Shown piece by piece: positions 1-7,417 of a stretch of 49,528 bases of DNA (position 1 is its first letter; each line of letters starts with the position of its first letter). The stretch spans positions 1 to 49,528 of the forward strand of contig NZ_LRMM01000035.1 of NCBI RefSeq assembly GCF_001647275.1. Reading direction: 5' to 3'. Source of the stretch: Rufibacter ruber. Lineage in GTDB: Bacteria; Bacteroidota; Bacteroidia; Cytophagales; Hymenobacteraceae. A program made the translations under genes and the position numbers. The notes under the pieces are model-generated. The model searched no databases, was not told where the DNA came from, and saw nothing but the letters and a program-made list of their open reading frames with translations.

Positions 1-36
1 TTTGGCCTGTTTTTCAGAAAACAGCAAAAACAGAAG
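1..36. repeat. Dispersed palindrome, copy at window edge
   Basis: The left arm reads TTTGGCCTGTTTTT and the right arm AAAACAGCAAAAACAG, with a short TCAG-like loop. The 5' end is cut by the window boundary. It belongs to the GGCCTGTTTT/AAAACAGGCC family described in the findings. Confidence 0.75.
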
Positions 37-222
37 AGGGGGTTTATTTTAGATAAAGCCGTGCTTTTGCTGCTAATGACCATAGGAGCGATACAAACAA
101 AATCACGCCCGCAGGAATTATCAGCATTATGAAAGCTTGTTATGGCAAAATTCAGGAAGCTGTTTACTGTTAATTTCTAATTCCCTGGCGGATGTGTGCA
201 TCTGGTTCCTTTTGTGGAACTT

Positions 223-262
223 GCGTTTCCGGGCTGTTTTTAGAAAAGCAGACCGGAAACGT
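223..262. repeat. Dispersed palindrome
   Basis: Arms GCGTTTCCGGGCTGTTTTT and AAAAGCAGACCGGAAACGT surround a tiny loop. One arm carries an extra base (GCAGACC against GCAGCCC), so it is an imperfect copy. Confidence 0.85.
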
Positions 263-366
263 TAGCGCAAGCGAACGCTTGCGTTGCGACAGGAATAAGT
301 CCAAAAGAGAAGGTTTATTCAAATAATCTCATGGAGAAAAAATTACTGACTATGTGATGCGAGTTT

Positions 367-406
367 CCGTTTCCGGGCTGTTTTTCAGAAAACAGCCCGG
401 AAACGG
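367..406. repeat. Dispersed palindrome, perfect 18-bp stem
   Basis: This is the best-preserved copy: CCGTTTCCGGGCTGTTTT, a four-base loop TCAG, then the exact reverse complement. It sits 30 bp past the trmB stop. There is no T-run beyond either arm, so it is not a classical intrinsic terminator, but it could still act on the transcript's 3' end. Confidence 0.92.
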
Positions 407-435
407 AACAGTAAGGCTAGCTCCAAAACAACCCG

Positions 436-1092
436 TTACCCCACAGAGTACTGCAGGTATTTAATAGGAACACCCTTCTCCAGATACGTTTTCTCAAAGG
501 TGGTGTAGATGCCCATGGTGTGCTCCTGCAGATCAGACTGGTAGAGGTCTTTGGTAAAGATCAACCCTTGTGCCTTACTTTCTTCCAGAACCTCCAGGGT
601 ATAGTCGAACAACAGTTCGCTGTCGGTTTTGAGGTGGATTTTTCCGCCTGGCTTAAGAAGGCGGTGGTACATCTCCAGGAAGCGGGGCGAGGTGAGGCGG
701 CGTTTGATGTCGCGCTTACGGGGCTGGGGGTCAGGAAACGTAATCCAGATCTCAGACACCTCCTGCTCACCAAAATGCTGGTCAATATTTTCAATGAAAG
801 TGCGCAGGAAACCCACATTGGTCAGTTCCCCCTCCAGGGCCAGGGTACTGCCCTTCCAGATGCGGTTGCCTTTGATGTCAATGCCCAGAAAGTTCTTCTC
901 CGGGAATTTTGAGGCCATGCCCACGGTGTATTCGCCTTTGCCGCAACCTACCTCCAGCACCAGCGGCTGGTCCTGAGGGAAGAAATCCTGGTTCCAGCGG
1001 CCCCTCAGCTGTTCGTAATTTTCTTTGCCTGGTTCTACTATGTTCGCCCGGGTGGCGTTGACTGCAAATTTCTCTTGTTTACCTCTGCCCAT
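436..1092 (-). CDS. trmB: tRNA (guanine-N7-)-methyltransferase
   Basis: Methylates G46 in the variable loop of tRNAs using S-adenosylmethionine. The 218-residue protein has the SAM-binding motif LEVGCGKGEY at about residues 46-55. It also has the family signature FPDPQPRKRDIKRR at about 119-132 (FPDPWPKKRHxKRR in relatives). Length is normal for TrmB. The ATG is four bases from the folC stop, so the gene is the last member of the run that starts with the TPR gene at 10455. The gene after it is outside the window, and the next sequence downstream is palindromic repeats. Confidence 0.95.
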   Translation of the reverse strand: MGRGKQEKFAVNATRANIVEPGKENYEQLRGRWNQDFFPQDQPLVLEVGCGKGEYTVGMASKFPEKNFLGIDIKGNRIWKGSTLALEGELTNVGFLRTFIENIDQHFGEQEVSEIWITFPDPQPRKRDIKRRLTSPRFLEMYHRLLKPGGKIHLKTDSELLFDYTLEVLEESKAQGLIFTKDLYQSDLQEHTMGIYTTFEKTYLEKGVPIKYLQYSVG

Positions 1093-1095
1093 GTA

Positions 1096-2388
1096 TTATA
1101 GTTCGGGAATTTCCGCGACCACAAAGGTACTACCGCCAATGAAAATTACCTCATCTTCCTGGGCAAAGGCTTTGGCGGCCAGAATAGCGTCTTCCACGGT
1201 GGGGTACGCGTGGCCTTTGAGACCGGCAAACTGCGCCTCCTCCCACAACTCCTGCACCGGCAGGGCCCTGGGGATCTGGGCCTGGCAGAAGTAGTAGCGG
1301 TAAGCCACCGGCAACAGCCTGAGCACACTCCTAATGTCCTTGTCATTGACGGCCCCAAACACAAAATGCACCTGCCGCCGCTTCAAGGCCAACAACTGTT
1401 TCACCACCTGGGTAAGACCGTCTATGTTATGGCCGGTGTCACAGATGGTCAGCGGCTTCTCAGCCAGCACCTGCCAACGACCCTGTAACCCTGTAAGCGC
1501 TTGAATGTTGCGCAATCCCTCCCTGATCTGCTCATCTGAAATGGCATAGCCCTGGTGTCTTAATTCAACCACCGTGGCCAGCACCCCTGCCAGGTTTTGT
1601 TGCTGATAATTGCCTAAGAGAGACACCTCTAATCCCTCCAGCCACAACTGTTCCTTTAGGTAGACATCAAACAGGGAGTACATACCTGCGGTTCCCTTTG
1701 GCACTACTCCATAGATTTGATCAGCAAACAAAAGCGGGCTTTGCGTTTCCTGGCTCTTTTTCGCAAAAACCGCTGAAACTGACGGTTGGGTGGAGCTCAC
1801 AACGGCCGGTACACCGGGTTTGATGATGCCCGCTTTCTCGCCGGCTATCTCCTCTAACGTATTCCCCAGCAGTGCCTGGTGGTCCAGGCCAATGTTGGTG
1901 ATCAGGGACACCAGCGGTGTGATGATGTTGGTAGAGTCTAGCCTTCCGCCCAGTCCTACTTCAATAATGGCAATGTCCACTTCCTCGGCTGCGAAATGAT
2001 CAAAGGCCAATGCCACCGTCATCTCAAAGAAAGAAGGTTTTACCTGCTCAAACAGCTGCTGGTGCCGCTCTGTGAAGCGCGTCACGTTCTCTTTGCTGAT
2101 CATCTCCCCGTTCACCCGTACGCGTTCCGTAAACTCTTTCAGGTGGGGCGAGGTGTAGAGGCCGGTTTTATAACCAGCCGCCTGTAAAATGGCGGCCAGC
2201 ATGGAAGAGGAGCTGCCTTTGCCGTTGGTGCCCGCCACGTGCACCGTCTTAAAGTGCTGCTGAGGATTATCCAGTGCTTTCGTAAGGGCAATGATGTTGT
2301 CCAGGCTCTTCTTAAAAGCAGCGTTGCCGATGCGGTGAAACATCGGCAACTGCTGGTAGAGGTATTCTAAGGCTTGTTCGTAGGTCAC
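1096..2388 (-). CDS. folC: Bifunctional dihydrofolate/folylpolyglutamate synthase
   Basis: Adds glutamate to dihydropteroate and folates in the cytoplasm using ATP. The 430-residue protein shows the Mur-ligase-type P-loop VAGTNGKGSSS (about 51-61), the following YTSPHL segment and the IIEVGLGGRLDSTN motif. Length is typical. It starts 11 bases after the TonB-like gene stops and ends four bases before trmB begins, so it is probably co-transcribed with both. Around residue 205 the coding sequence resembles the dispersed palindrome (1742-1785). As I recall the family, other FolC proteins have a segment of equal length there, so an insertion is not demonstrated. Confidence 0.95.
   Translation of the reverse strand: MTYEQALEYLYQQLPMFHRIGNAAFKKSLDNIIALTKALDNPQQHFKTVHVAGTNGKGSSSSMLAAILQAAGYKTGLYTSPHLKEFTERVRVNGEMISKENVTRFTERHQQLFEQVKPSFFEMTVALAFDHFAAEEVDIAIIEVGLGGRLDSTNIITPLVSLITNIGLDHQALLGNTLEEIAGEKAGIIKPGVPAVVSSTQPSVSAVFAKKSQETQSPLLFADQIYGVVPKGTAGMYSLFDVYLKEQLWLEGLEVSLLGNYQQQNLAGVLATVVELRHQGYAISDEQIREGLRNIQALTGLQGRWQVLAEKPLTICDTGHNIDGLTQVVKQLLALKRRQVHFVFGAVNDKDIRSVLRLLPVAYRYYFCQAQIPRALPVQELWEEAQFAGLKGHAYPTVEDAILAAKAFAQEDEVIFIGGSTFVVAEIPEL
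1742..1785. repeat. Palindrome-like segment inside folC (doubtful member)
   Basis: GCGTTTCCTGGCTCTTTTTC followed by GCAAAAACCGCTGAAACTG resembles the dispersed family in order and spacing, but the arms pair poorly. On the folC strand it encodes VFAKKSQETQ. The surrounding FolC length looks normal, so this may be chance resemblance. Confidence 0.35.
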
Positions 2389-2399
2389 GAGGCCAGCGG

Positions 2400-3251
2400 T
2401 TAGTTGGATCTGATGATAAAGGTGATGGTTCCGGTGGCGCCTGAGCTGGGGTTGTCGCCTTTGATTCTGCTGAAGGTGGTTTTCTGAATCTGGCCTTTGT
2501 ACCAGTTCACAACTTGTGGGCTCACATTGCTTTCCACCACATCAATATTGACCAACTCCCCTTCGGCATTAATCTTAATGCTGAAAACCACCCGTCCGCT
2601 TTCGTTCTCATACGGGTCAGTCTTGGGCGTGATATCATAGCGCCAGCCGGGCATGTTCAGGGAGCCGCCCCCGCTACCGCCGTTGCCGGTTTTCTTTCCC
2701 GGGTAAAGGCCTTCAGGTTTGCCTTTGTCGCCAACCACGCCTTCATCGCCGTTGTTGTTGCCGGTGGGCTTGTTGCTGGTTCCGGCGGTTCCGTTACCGG
2801 CACCGGCCTTCGATTTGCCGGGGAATAAAGCGCGGGAATCAACTTTCTTCACTTCCTCTTTGGGAGGCTCGGGCGTTGGTTTCTCCACCTCCTTCACACT
2901 TACCGGCGACTCTACCGGGGAAGTCACTACTTTGGCAGGTTCTGCGGCAATGGTGGGTTGGGGTTTGGCTTCTGCCACCGGGGTTGGCACGGTTTCAGGG
3001 GCTTCTGCCGCGGGTTTGCTGTCTTCTGGGTTGGGAGAGTCATTAGGCGTGGCTTTGCTGTTGACATCACCGCTACCGGCATCTGTGGTTCCGTAGGAGA
3101 TTTCAATTCCTCCTTCGGGCAACACCGGCGGGTCATTGGCTTTCCAGGCCAGCATATAAAACAGGAACAGCAGCAAAAGCACGTGCACGGCCACGCTCAC
3201 CGCCATCGCGATTCGCTGGTCCTTTTTCTCTTGTGCGGTTACGGCTAACAT
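2400..3251 (-). CDS. TonB/TolA-like energy transducer
   Basis: 283 residues. A short cytoplasmic start is followed by one membrane helix (about 16-36), a long Pro/Glu/Lys-rich and then Gly/Asn-rich periplasmic spacer (about 50-200), and a C-terminal globular part with SIKINAEGELVNIDVVES, as in TonB C-terminal domains. It should couple the ExbB/ExbD proton channel, encoded immediately upstream, to an outer-membrane partner. The barrel protein of the same run is the obvious candidate, which is an inference. It starts eight bases past the ExbD stop. The C-terminus is divergent, so TonB and TolA cannot be separated by eye. Confidence 0.85.
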   Translation of the reverse strand: MLAVTAQEKKDQRIAMAVSVAVHVLLLLFLFYMLAWKANDPPVLPEGGIEISYGTTDAGSGDVNSKATPNDSPNPEDSKPAAEAPETVPTPVAEAKPQPTIAAEPAKVVTSPVESPVSVKEVEKPTPEPPKEEVKKVDSRALFPGKSKAGAGNGTAGTSNKPTGNNNGDEGVVGDKGKPEGLYPGKKTGNGGSGGGSLNMPGWRYDITPKTDPYENESGRVVFSIKINAEGELVNIDVVESNVSPQVVNWYKGQIQKTTFSRIKGDNPSSGATGTITFIIRSN

Positions 3252-3259
3252 AGTTTTGT

Positions 3260-3661
3260 TTATTCAGCTTGTTCAGCGGCAATACTGATTTTGGCATTCA
3301 GCTTGGCTGCCATGCCGGCCACCTTTACAAAATATTCTACGGGAACAGATTTGTCTACGTTCAGAACAACAACCCCCTGCCCCTGTTCAGTTCCAGACAG
3401 AGCCTGCTCCAGGGCGGCCGGCAAGGCTTCTAACGACGTGGGCTGGTCGTTCAGGAAGTACTGCAGGTCTTTGGTGATGGTCACATTGGTTTTCTCCATC
3501 ACAATGCTGGTAGAGGCGCTGGAAGGCAGACTCACCGGCATGCCCGTAGGCGTCACAAAGCTGGAGGTCAACATGAAGAAGATCAACAACAGAAAGATAA
3601 TGTCTGTCATTGATGACATGTTGAAGTCTGGGTTGACCTTATTTTTGGAGCGTAAATTCAT
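3260..3661 (-). CDS. ExbD/TolR family biopolymer transport protein
   Basis: 133 residues. One N-terminal membrane helix (about 21-38) is preceded by the conserved acidic residue (MSSMTD, D20) that lines the proton path in ExbD/TolR, followed by a small periplasmic domain. The start ATG overlaps the ExbB-type gene's TGA by one base, indicating translational coupling. Partner of the ExbB-like protein at 3661-4365. ExbD and TolR are not distinguishable from sequence alone. Confidence 0.93.
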   Translation of the reverse strand: MNLRSKNKVNPDFNMSSMTDIIFLLLIFFMLTSSFVTPTGMPVSLPSSASTSIVMEKTNVTITKDLQYFLNDQPTSLEALPAALEQALSGTEQGQGVVVLNVDKSVPVEYFVKVAGMAAKLNAKISIAAEQAE

Positions 3662-4365
3662 CAGGCTTGCGGTTCTTGTAACAGATCAATGAACTCAATA
3701 GAGCTGTACTCCATGTCATGCACAATGCTGTCAATCTTTGACACCAGAAAGTTGTAGCCCACATAGGCAGGCAGACCAATGATCAAACCAGTGGCCGTGG
3801 TCACCATGGCCTCATAGATACCGCCAGACAACAGCTGCGGGCTCACAGACCCTTCTGCCTGGGCAATGGCGATAAAGGCGGAAATCATACCCGTTACCGT
3901 ACCCAGGAAGCCCAGCATGGGGGCGGCACCGGCCACGGTAGCCAAACCAGACAGGTTCTTCTCCAGGCGGGCAATCTCAATCTTTCCTACGTTCTCAATA
4001 GAGGCTTCAATGCTTTTCAGCGGCTGGCCAATGCGCGAAATCCCTTTCTCCAGCATGCGGGAAATGGGGGAATTGGTCTGGGCACATAGCATTCGGGCGC
4101 CCTGCACGTCTCCAGCCAGCACCAGTCCTTTCAGTCTGCCTACAAAATCATTGGGGTTTTTAGCCGCTTTCTGAATAGTAAGGTACCGCTCCACAAAAAT
4201 GTAAATGGCTACCAGCGAAAGAATCACCAACGGAATCATTGCCCACCCGCCGTTCAGGGCGAGATCCAGCAACGAAACTGATTCTTGGGTGGCTTCTGCG
4301 CCAACAGCGGCGGCAGTGGTGTCAACGGCAGTAGGAGCAGTAATCTGAAGTAGGAACGCGTTCAT
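3661..4365 (-). CDS. MotA/TolQ/ExbB proton channel family protein
   Basis: 234 residues. Three membrane segments are visible (about 41-60, 140-165 and 187-208), with the family hallmarks LATVAGAAPMLGFLGTVTGM before helix 2 and VTTATGLIIGLPAYVGYN in helix 3. An Ala/Thr-rich N-terminal stretch precedes helix 1, as in many Bacteroidota members. It forms the inner-membrane proton channel with the ExbD-like protein. The gene starts one base after the HU-CCDC81/SPOR gene stops. Confidence 0.94.
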   Translation of the reverse strand: MNAFLLQITAPTAVDTTAAAVGAEATQESVSLLDLALNGGWAMIPLVILSLVAIYIFVERYLTIQKAAKNPNDFVGRLKGLVLAGDVQGARMLCAQTNSPISRMLEKGISRIGQPLKSIEASIENVGKIEIARLEKNLSGLATVAGAAPMLGFLGTVTGMISAFIAIAQAEGSVSPQLLSGGIYEAMVTTATGLIIGLPAYVGYNFLVSKIDSIVHDMEYSSIEFIDLLQEPQA

Positions 4366-4366
4366 G

Positions 4367-5584
4367 TTAATAGTTTAATACCCAAAGTTCTTGGCTTATT
4401 TTACTGCGCAACGCTGGCAGGGCAGCTTGCGCCTCTTCGGCGGTGCTATAGTCAGCAACTGAGACGCGCTGACGCTTTCTGTCATGGGCGGTCACCACAA
4501 TCTTGGCCTCGTAGCCTTTTTTCTGCAGACGCTTCTGGTTCATTTCAGCGTATCCGTCCTGCGCAAAAACGCCCATGATGACGTAGAAACGTCCCGTCCG
4601 GGTTTTAATTGTAGAACCGGTAGCGGCATTTTCTTTCACCTCGGCGGGCGCCGAAACTTTTTTCTCCACCTTGGCCACCGGGGCAACCACGGCCGGCGCG
4701 GCCTTTTCTGCTTTCACTGGGGCGGCAGCTACTTCAACCTTTGCTTGAGGTGCAGCTGCCCAGTCATCTTTTGGGGTTTCTGTTTCCGGGCTACTTTTCG
4801 GAAAATCAGCCAAAAGTACATCTTCAGCGGCCAGCTCTTCCTCTAGGGTGGGTTCTGCCAGCTGTGAGGTATATTGTTCCGTTAACTGCTGCGCATCAAA
4901 GGCGTCTAAATCAGATATTTGTGCGCTAGAATCAACCGCAGGAACAGCCGGGGCGCTCGCAGAGAGCAGCGTAAACGGGTTTAATGAGCTTAACGCCACA
5001 TCTGCCTGTAACGTGTACAGGTAAACGGCAGACAGAGACAACCCGCCTATCACCAGGCTCGCCCCAACGCGGTACAGGCGGCGCAACCGCGAAACCGGTT
5101 TCTTGCCCTCGGCTGTGCCGCCAGCGGTTTGGTCTGCGTATTTACCCCGCAGCACCAGCGTCTCTTTCCCAAGAATGGGCCTAGACACCAGTTCTGGCAG
5201 CCCAAAGCTGTGCTCCAGGAAATTCTCCTCCTCCAGGCTTTCAAACACCAGTTTGCGCTCAGCGTTGTACCTGAACACCCCCACGTCTTGCAGCTCAAAG
5301 CGGTGCTGGGTCTGGAGCTGTTGTTTCAGGTCACGCACAAACTCAGATACCGCCTGCTGGGCCTGCGCCAGAGGCCACTGCTGCCGGTGGGCAAGCGTGG
5401 TAATCAGGAGACCGTCATTGACCTGGAGCTGCTCATTGAACGCAATACGCTTTGACGGCGGCGTGAAGGTGTGTTTTACCGGATGGATTTTGGCGTGCGC
5501 ATAATGCGTGATCAATCCCCCAAAGTCTGGAATGATCACGCAGTCATACGCGTAAAGCAAAGATTTAATGTGCCCTTGAACCAT
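4367..5584 (-). CDS. HU-CCDC81 and SPOR domain protein
   Basis: 405 residues. The N-terminus (MVQGHIKSLLYAYDCVIIPD, then GGLITHY) matches the Bacteroidota HU-CCDC81 tandem domains (about 1-132), which resemble HU DNA-binding folds but may serve another role. A membrane helix follows at about 173-192, then an Ala/Glu/Lys/Pro-rich linker, then a C-terminal SPOR domain (about 325-405, GRFYVIMGVFAQDGYAEMN), which binds septal peptidoglycan lacking stem peptides. This places the N-terminus in the cytoplasm and SPOR in the periplasm. The linker contains a copy of the dispersed palindrome (4778-4819) read in frame. The gene is followed immediately by exbB/exbD/tonB-like genes, and a 156-bp gap separates it from the barrel gene upstream. 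Confidence 0.88.
   Translation of the reverse strand: MVQGHIKSLLYAYDCVIIPDFGGLITHYAHAKIHPVKHTFTPPSKRIAFNEQLQVNDGLLITTLAHRQQWPLAQAQQAVSEFVRDLKQQLQTQHRFELQDVGVFRYNAERKLVFESLEEENFLEHSFGLPELVSRPILGKETLVLRGKYADQTAGGTAEGKKPVSRLRRLYRVGASLVIGGLSLSAVYLYTLQADVALSSLNPFTLLSASAPAVPAVDSSAQISDLDAFDAQQLTEQYTSQLAEPTLEEELAAEDVLLADFPKSSPETETPKDDWAAAPQAKVEVAAAPVKAEKAAPAVVAPVAKVEKKVSAPAEVKENAATGSTIKTRTGRFYVIMGVFAQDGYAEMNQKRLQKKGYEAKIVVTAHDRKRQRVSVADYSTAEEAQAALPALRSKISQELWVLNY
4778..4819. repeat. Dispersed palindrome inside a coding linker
   Basis: GTTTCTGTTTCCGGGCTAC, TTTTCGGAAAA, then TCAGCCAAAAGTAC closely follows the family pattern. It lies wholly inside the disordered linker of the SPOR protein, where it is translated as ADFPKSSPETET. 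The reading frame is kept. Confidence 0.72.
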
Positions 5585-5673
5585 ATGTTTTTCAATGACT
5601 GTCAGCAGATAAAAGTTTATTTAAACCCTCTCTGCCCTCAGCCGTACTTGTTTGTCTCTTCGGCTTACTTTTC

Positions 5674-5715
5674 CTGTTTTAGGCTGTTTTGCAAAAACAG
5701 GCCTAAAACAGCGGC
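5674..5715. repeat. Dispersed palindrome
   Basis: Arms CTGTTTTAGGCTGTTTT and AAAACAGGCCTAAAACAG with a short GCA loop. It lies in the 156-bp gap between the barrel gene and the HU-CCDC81/SPOR gene, where it could separate the two halves of the transcript. Confidence 0.88.
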
Positions 5716-5740
5716 TTATGCCGTAAAGAAAAGTCTCTAC

Positions 5741-7417
5741 TTAAAATGAATAAGTAGCTCCGCCCAGCACAGATATTCCCTGGGTTGGGTAATTTACCAG
5801 ACGCTGGTATTTGTTGCTCAGCAGGTTGTTACCCATCAGGAACACAGAGAAACGCGGCGAGAAACGGTAGTCGGCCTTCAGATTGAGGTCAATCACCGAG
5901 TCGGTTTCGCGCAGCGCAGAAGTCCCATCTTCCCGGAAGATCCGCCCAAACGAACTGCTAATATAGTAAAGTTCGGTGTTCAAGAGAATCTTATTGTAAA
6001 GATTATACGACCCGAAAGCGGTCACCACCATTTCTGGGCGGTGATAAGGCTCTTCTAGCGAGGCGGTTGAATAGCTGTTGCTTTCAGCTTTGATTCCAAT
6101 GCGTAAATCTTCTGACTGGTTAAAGGTCAGCTGCCCAAAAATGTTGAGCACCTTGGTCACGCCGTCATCATACACCAGGTCAAATTTGGCTGAATCTCTT
6201 CCAAACGCGTTGTTGTAGAAGTACAGGTTGCGGTAGCTCTGGTGCGCCACTCTACCGGTAAAGGAGACAAAGCGGCCAATGCTCCCGTTCACCCCGCCGT
6301 AGAACTCCAAGCCCTTGTTCACGTCAGCTATGTACTGGTTGTGGTTCAGGAACGGGTTCTCCTGGCTGAGGCTGTACAGAGTGGTGCGCTGCAAATCCCC
6401 GCCGGCACCGGCAAACAGGACCAGTTTGTTCTCAATAGCCTGGAAAGTAGCCTCCAGCGCCGGGTATACATTGAATTTGCGGGCGTCATTGATGGTATCT
6501 CCGGTGTAGGCAATGGTAGCCCCCAGTACCAGTCCCAGTTTATCTAACTGGCGGGTGTAGGCGGGCCGTACCTTAAAGAAGCCGCGGCCATGCTTCTCCA
6601 GCCCCTCCAGGTTGGTGTACGCCAGGTCAATGTCTACCAGGATATTTGATTCTTTGCTCAGGTTGTAGCTGGTCTTGGCACCGGCAAAGAGGTGCGTCTC
6701 TTTGGCGTTATAGTTATCTCCGGTGTAGTGGAGCCCCACTTTCCCCTCATACTTCAAGCCCGACTTCACATCTATGAGGTTGTTGAAGTGCCCCTCTACC
6801 GCAAAACGGTTGTAGATCTGCTTGAGGGTGTCAGGCGTAATCTCCTGTGACTGGTCATAGCCGTAAAAGTGGCGCATGTCCCGCTCATAGCGCAGGCGGC
6901 CGCCAAAAGTCAGGTTGCCCTGGTACATGTCGCCGTGGGCCTGCAAGAAGCTGCTGGCCGCGCCGGAGTTCTCTACCGGCCCGTTGGCCGAAGACAGGTG
7001 CCCCACCTCTGCCCCAAAAGAGGCTTTGTCACTGCGCTTGTTATGGAAATAGCCGCGGGCATAGACGGTCCCGTAATTCCCAAAGCCGCCTTTCACGTAG
7101 TTGCCGTACAGTTTAGAAAGCTCCTCCTGGCGTATGGTCAGCACGCGCATGGGCAGGTTAATGAAATGCTCGGGTAAGCGGTACTCATTGAAACGGTAGG
7201 TCACATTGCGGTCCTGCAGCTGCGGCGGGTCAATCCTGAACTTCTCAAAGTTCCGGTTGGCCTCCGGCAGTTCAATCACACGGTTCTTCTCTACCACAAT
7301 CTCAGTGCTCTCCAGTTTGTTGCCTTCGCCCCAACCGGTTTGCTGCGCCTGGGCGGCCGGAAGCAAGCCCACTAAGAAAAGCGCAGAGATGCCTGCTAGT
7401 CTAGCTGTATTTCTCAT
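5741..7417 (-). CDS. Outer-membrane beta-barrel protein (TonB-dependent-receptor-like, no plug)
   Basis: 558 residues. A signal peptide (about 1-25, ending AQAQ) is followed by a short N-terminal stretch and a long run of alternating amphipathic strands ending GISVLGGATYSF, a typical barrel C-terminus with a final aromatic residue. No plug domain is recognisable and the length is well short of a full TonB-dependent receptor. The start overlaps the TPR gene's stop by four bases (ATGA), so the two proteins are probably made together. With the ExbB/ExbD/TonB genes downstream it is the likely outer-membrane member of one envelope machine. Substrate unknown. Confidence 0.82.
   Translation of the reverse strand: MRNTARLAGISALFLVGLLPAAQAQQTGWGEGNKLESTEIVVEKNRVIELPEANRNFEKFRIDPPQLQDRNVTYRFNEYRLPEHFINLPMRVLTIRQEELSKLYGNYVKGGFGNYGTVYARGYFHNKRSDKASFGAEVGHLSSANGPVENSGAASSFLQAHGDMYQGNLTFGGRLRYERDMRHFYGYDQSQEITPDTLKQIYNRFAVEGHFNNLIDVKSGLKYEGKVGLHYTGDNYNAKETHLFAGAKTSYNLSKESNILVDIDLAYTNLEGLEKHGRGFFKVRPAYTRQLDKLGLVLGATIAYTGDTINDARKFNVYPALEATFQAIENKLVLFAGAGGDLQRTTLYSLSQENPFLNHNQYIADVNKGLEFYGGVNGSIGRFVSFTGRVAHQSYRNLYFYNNAFGRDSAKFDLVYDDGVTKVLNIFGQLTFNQSEDLRIGIKAESNSYSTASLEEPYHRPEMVVTAFGSYNLYNKILLNTELYYISSSFGRIFREDGTSALRETDSVIDLNLKADYRFSPRFSVFLMGNNLLSNKYQRLVNYPTQGISVLGGATYSF

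Larger units (their letters stand above)
1..435. other. Intergenic region with three palindromic repeats
   Basis: No credible gene is seen between the window edge and the trmB stop. The stretch holds three copies of the window-wide dispersed palindrome (about 1-36, 223-262 and 367-406). It also holds a small separate hairpin at 266-283 (CGCAAGCG, two-base loop, CGCTTGCG). The remainder is unremarkable AT-rich sequence. Confidence 0.7.

Noticed and set aside
367-406. Dispersed palindromes as ordinary rho-independent terminators
   Set aside because: Most copies lack a T-run beyond either arm, occur upstream as well as downstream of genes, and sit beside separate real terminators (tyrS, rpoD, accC).
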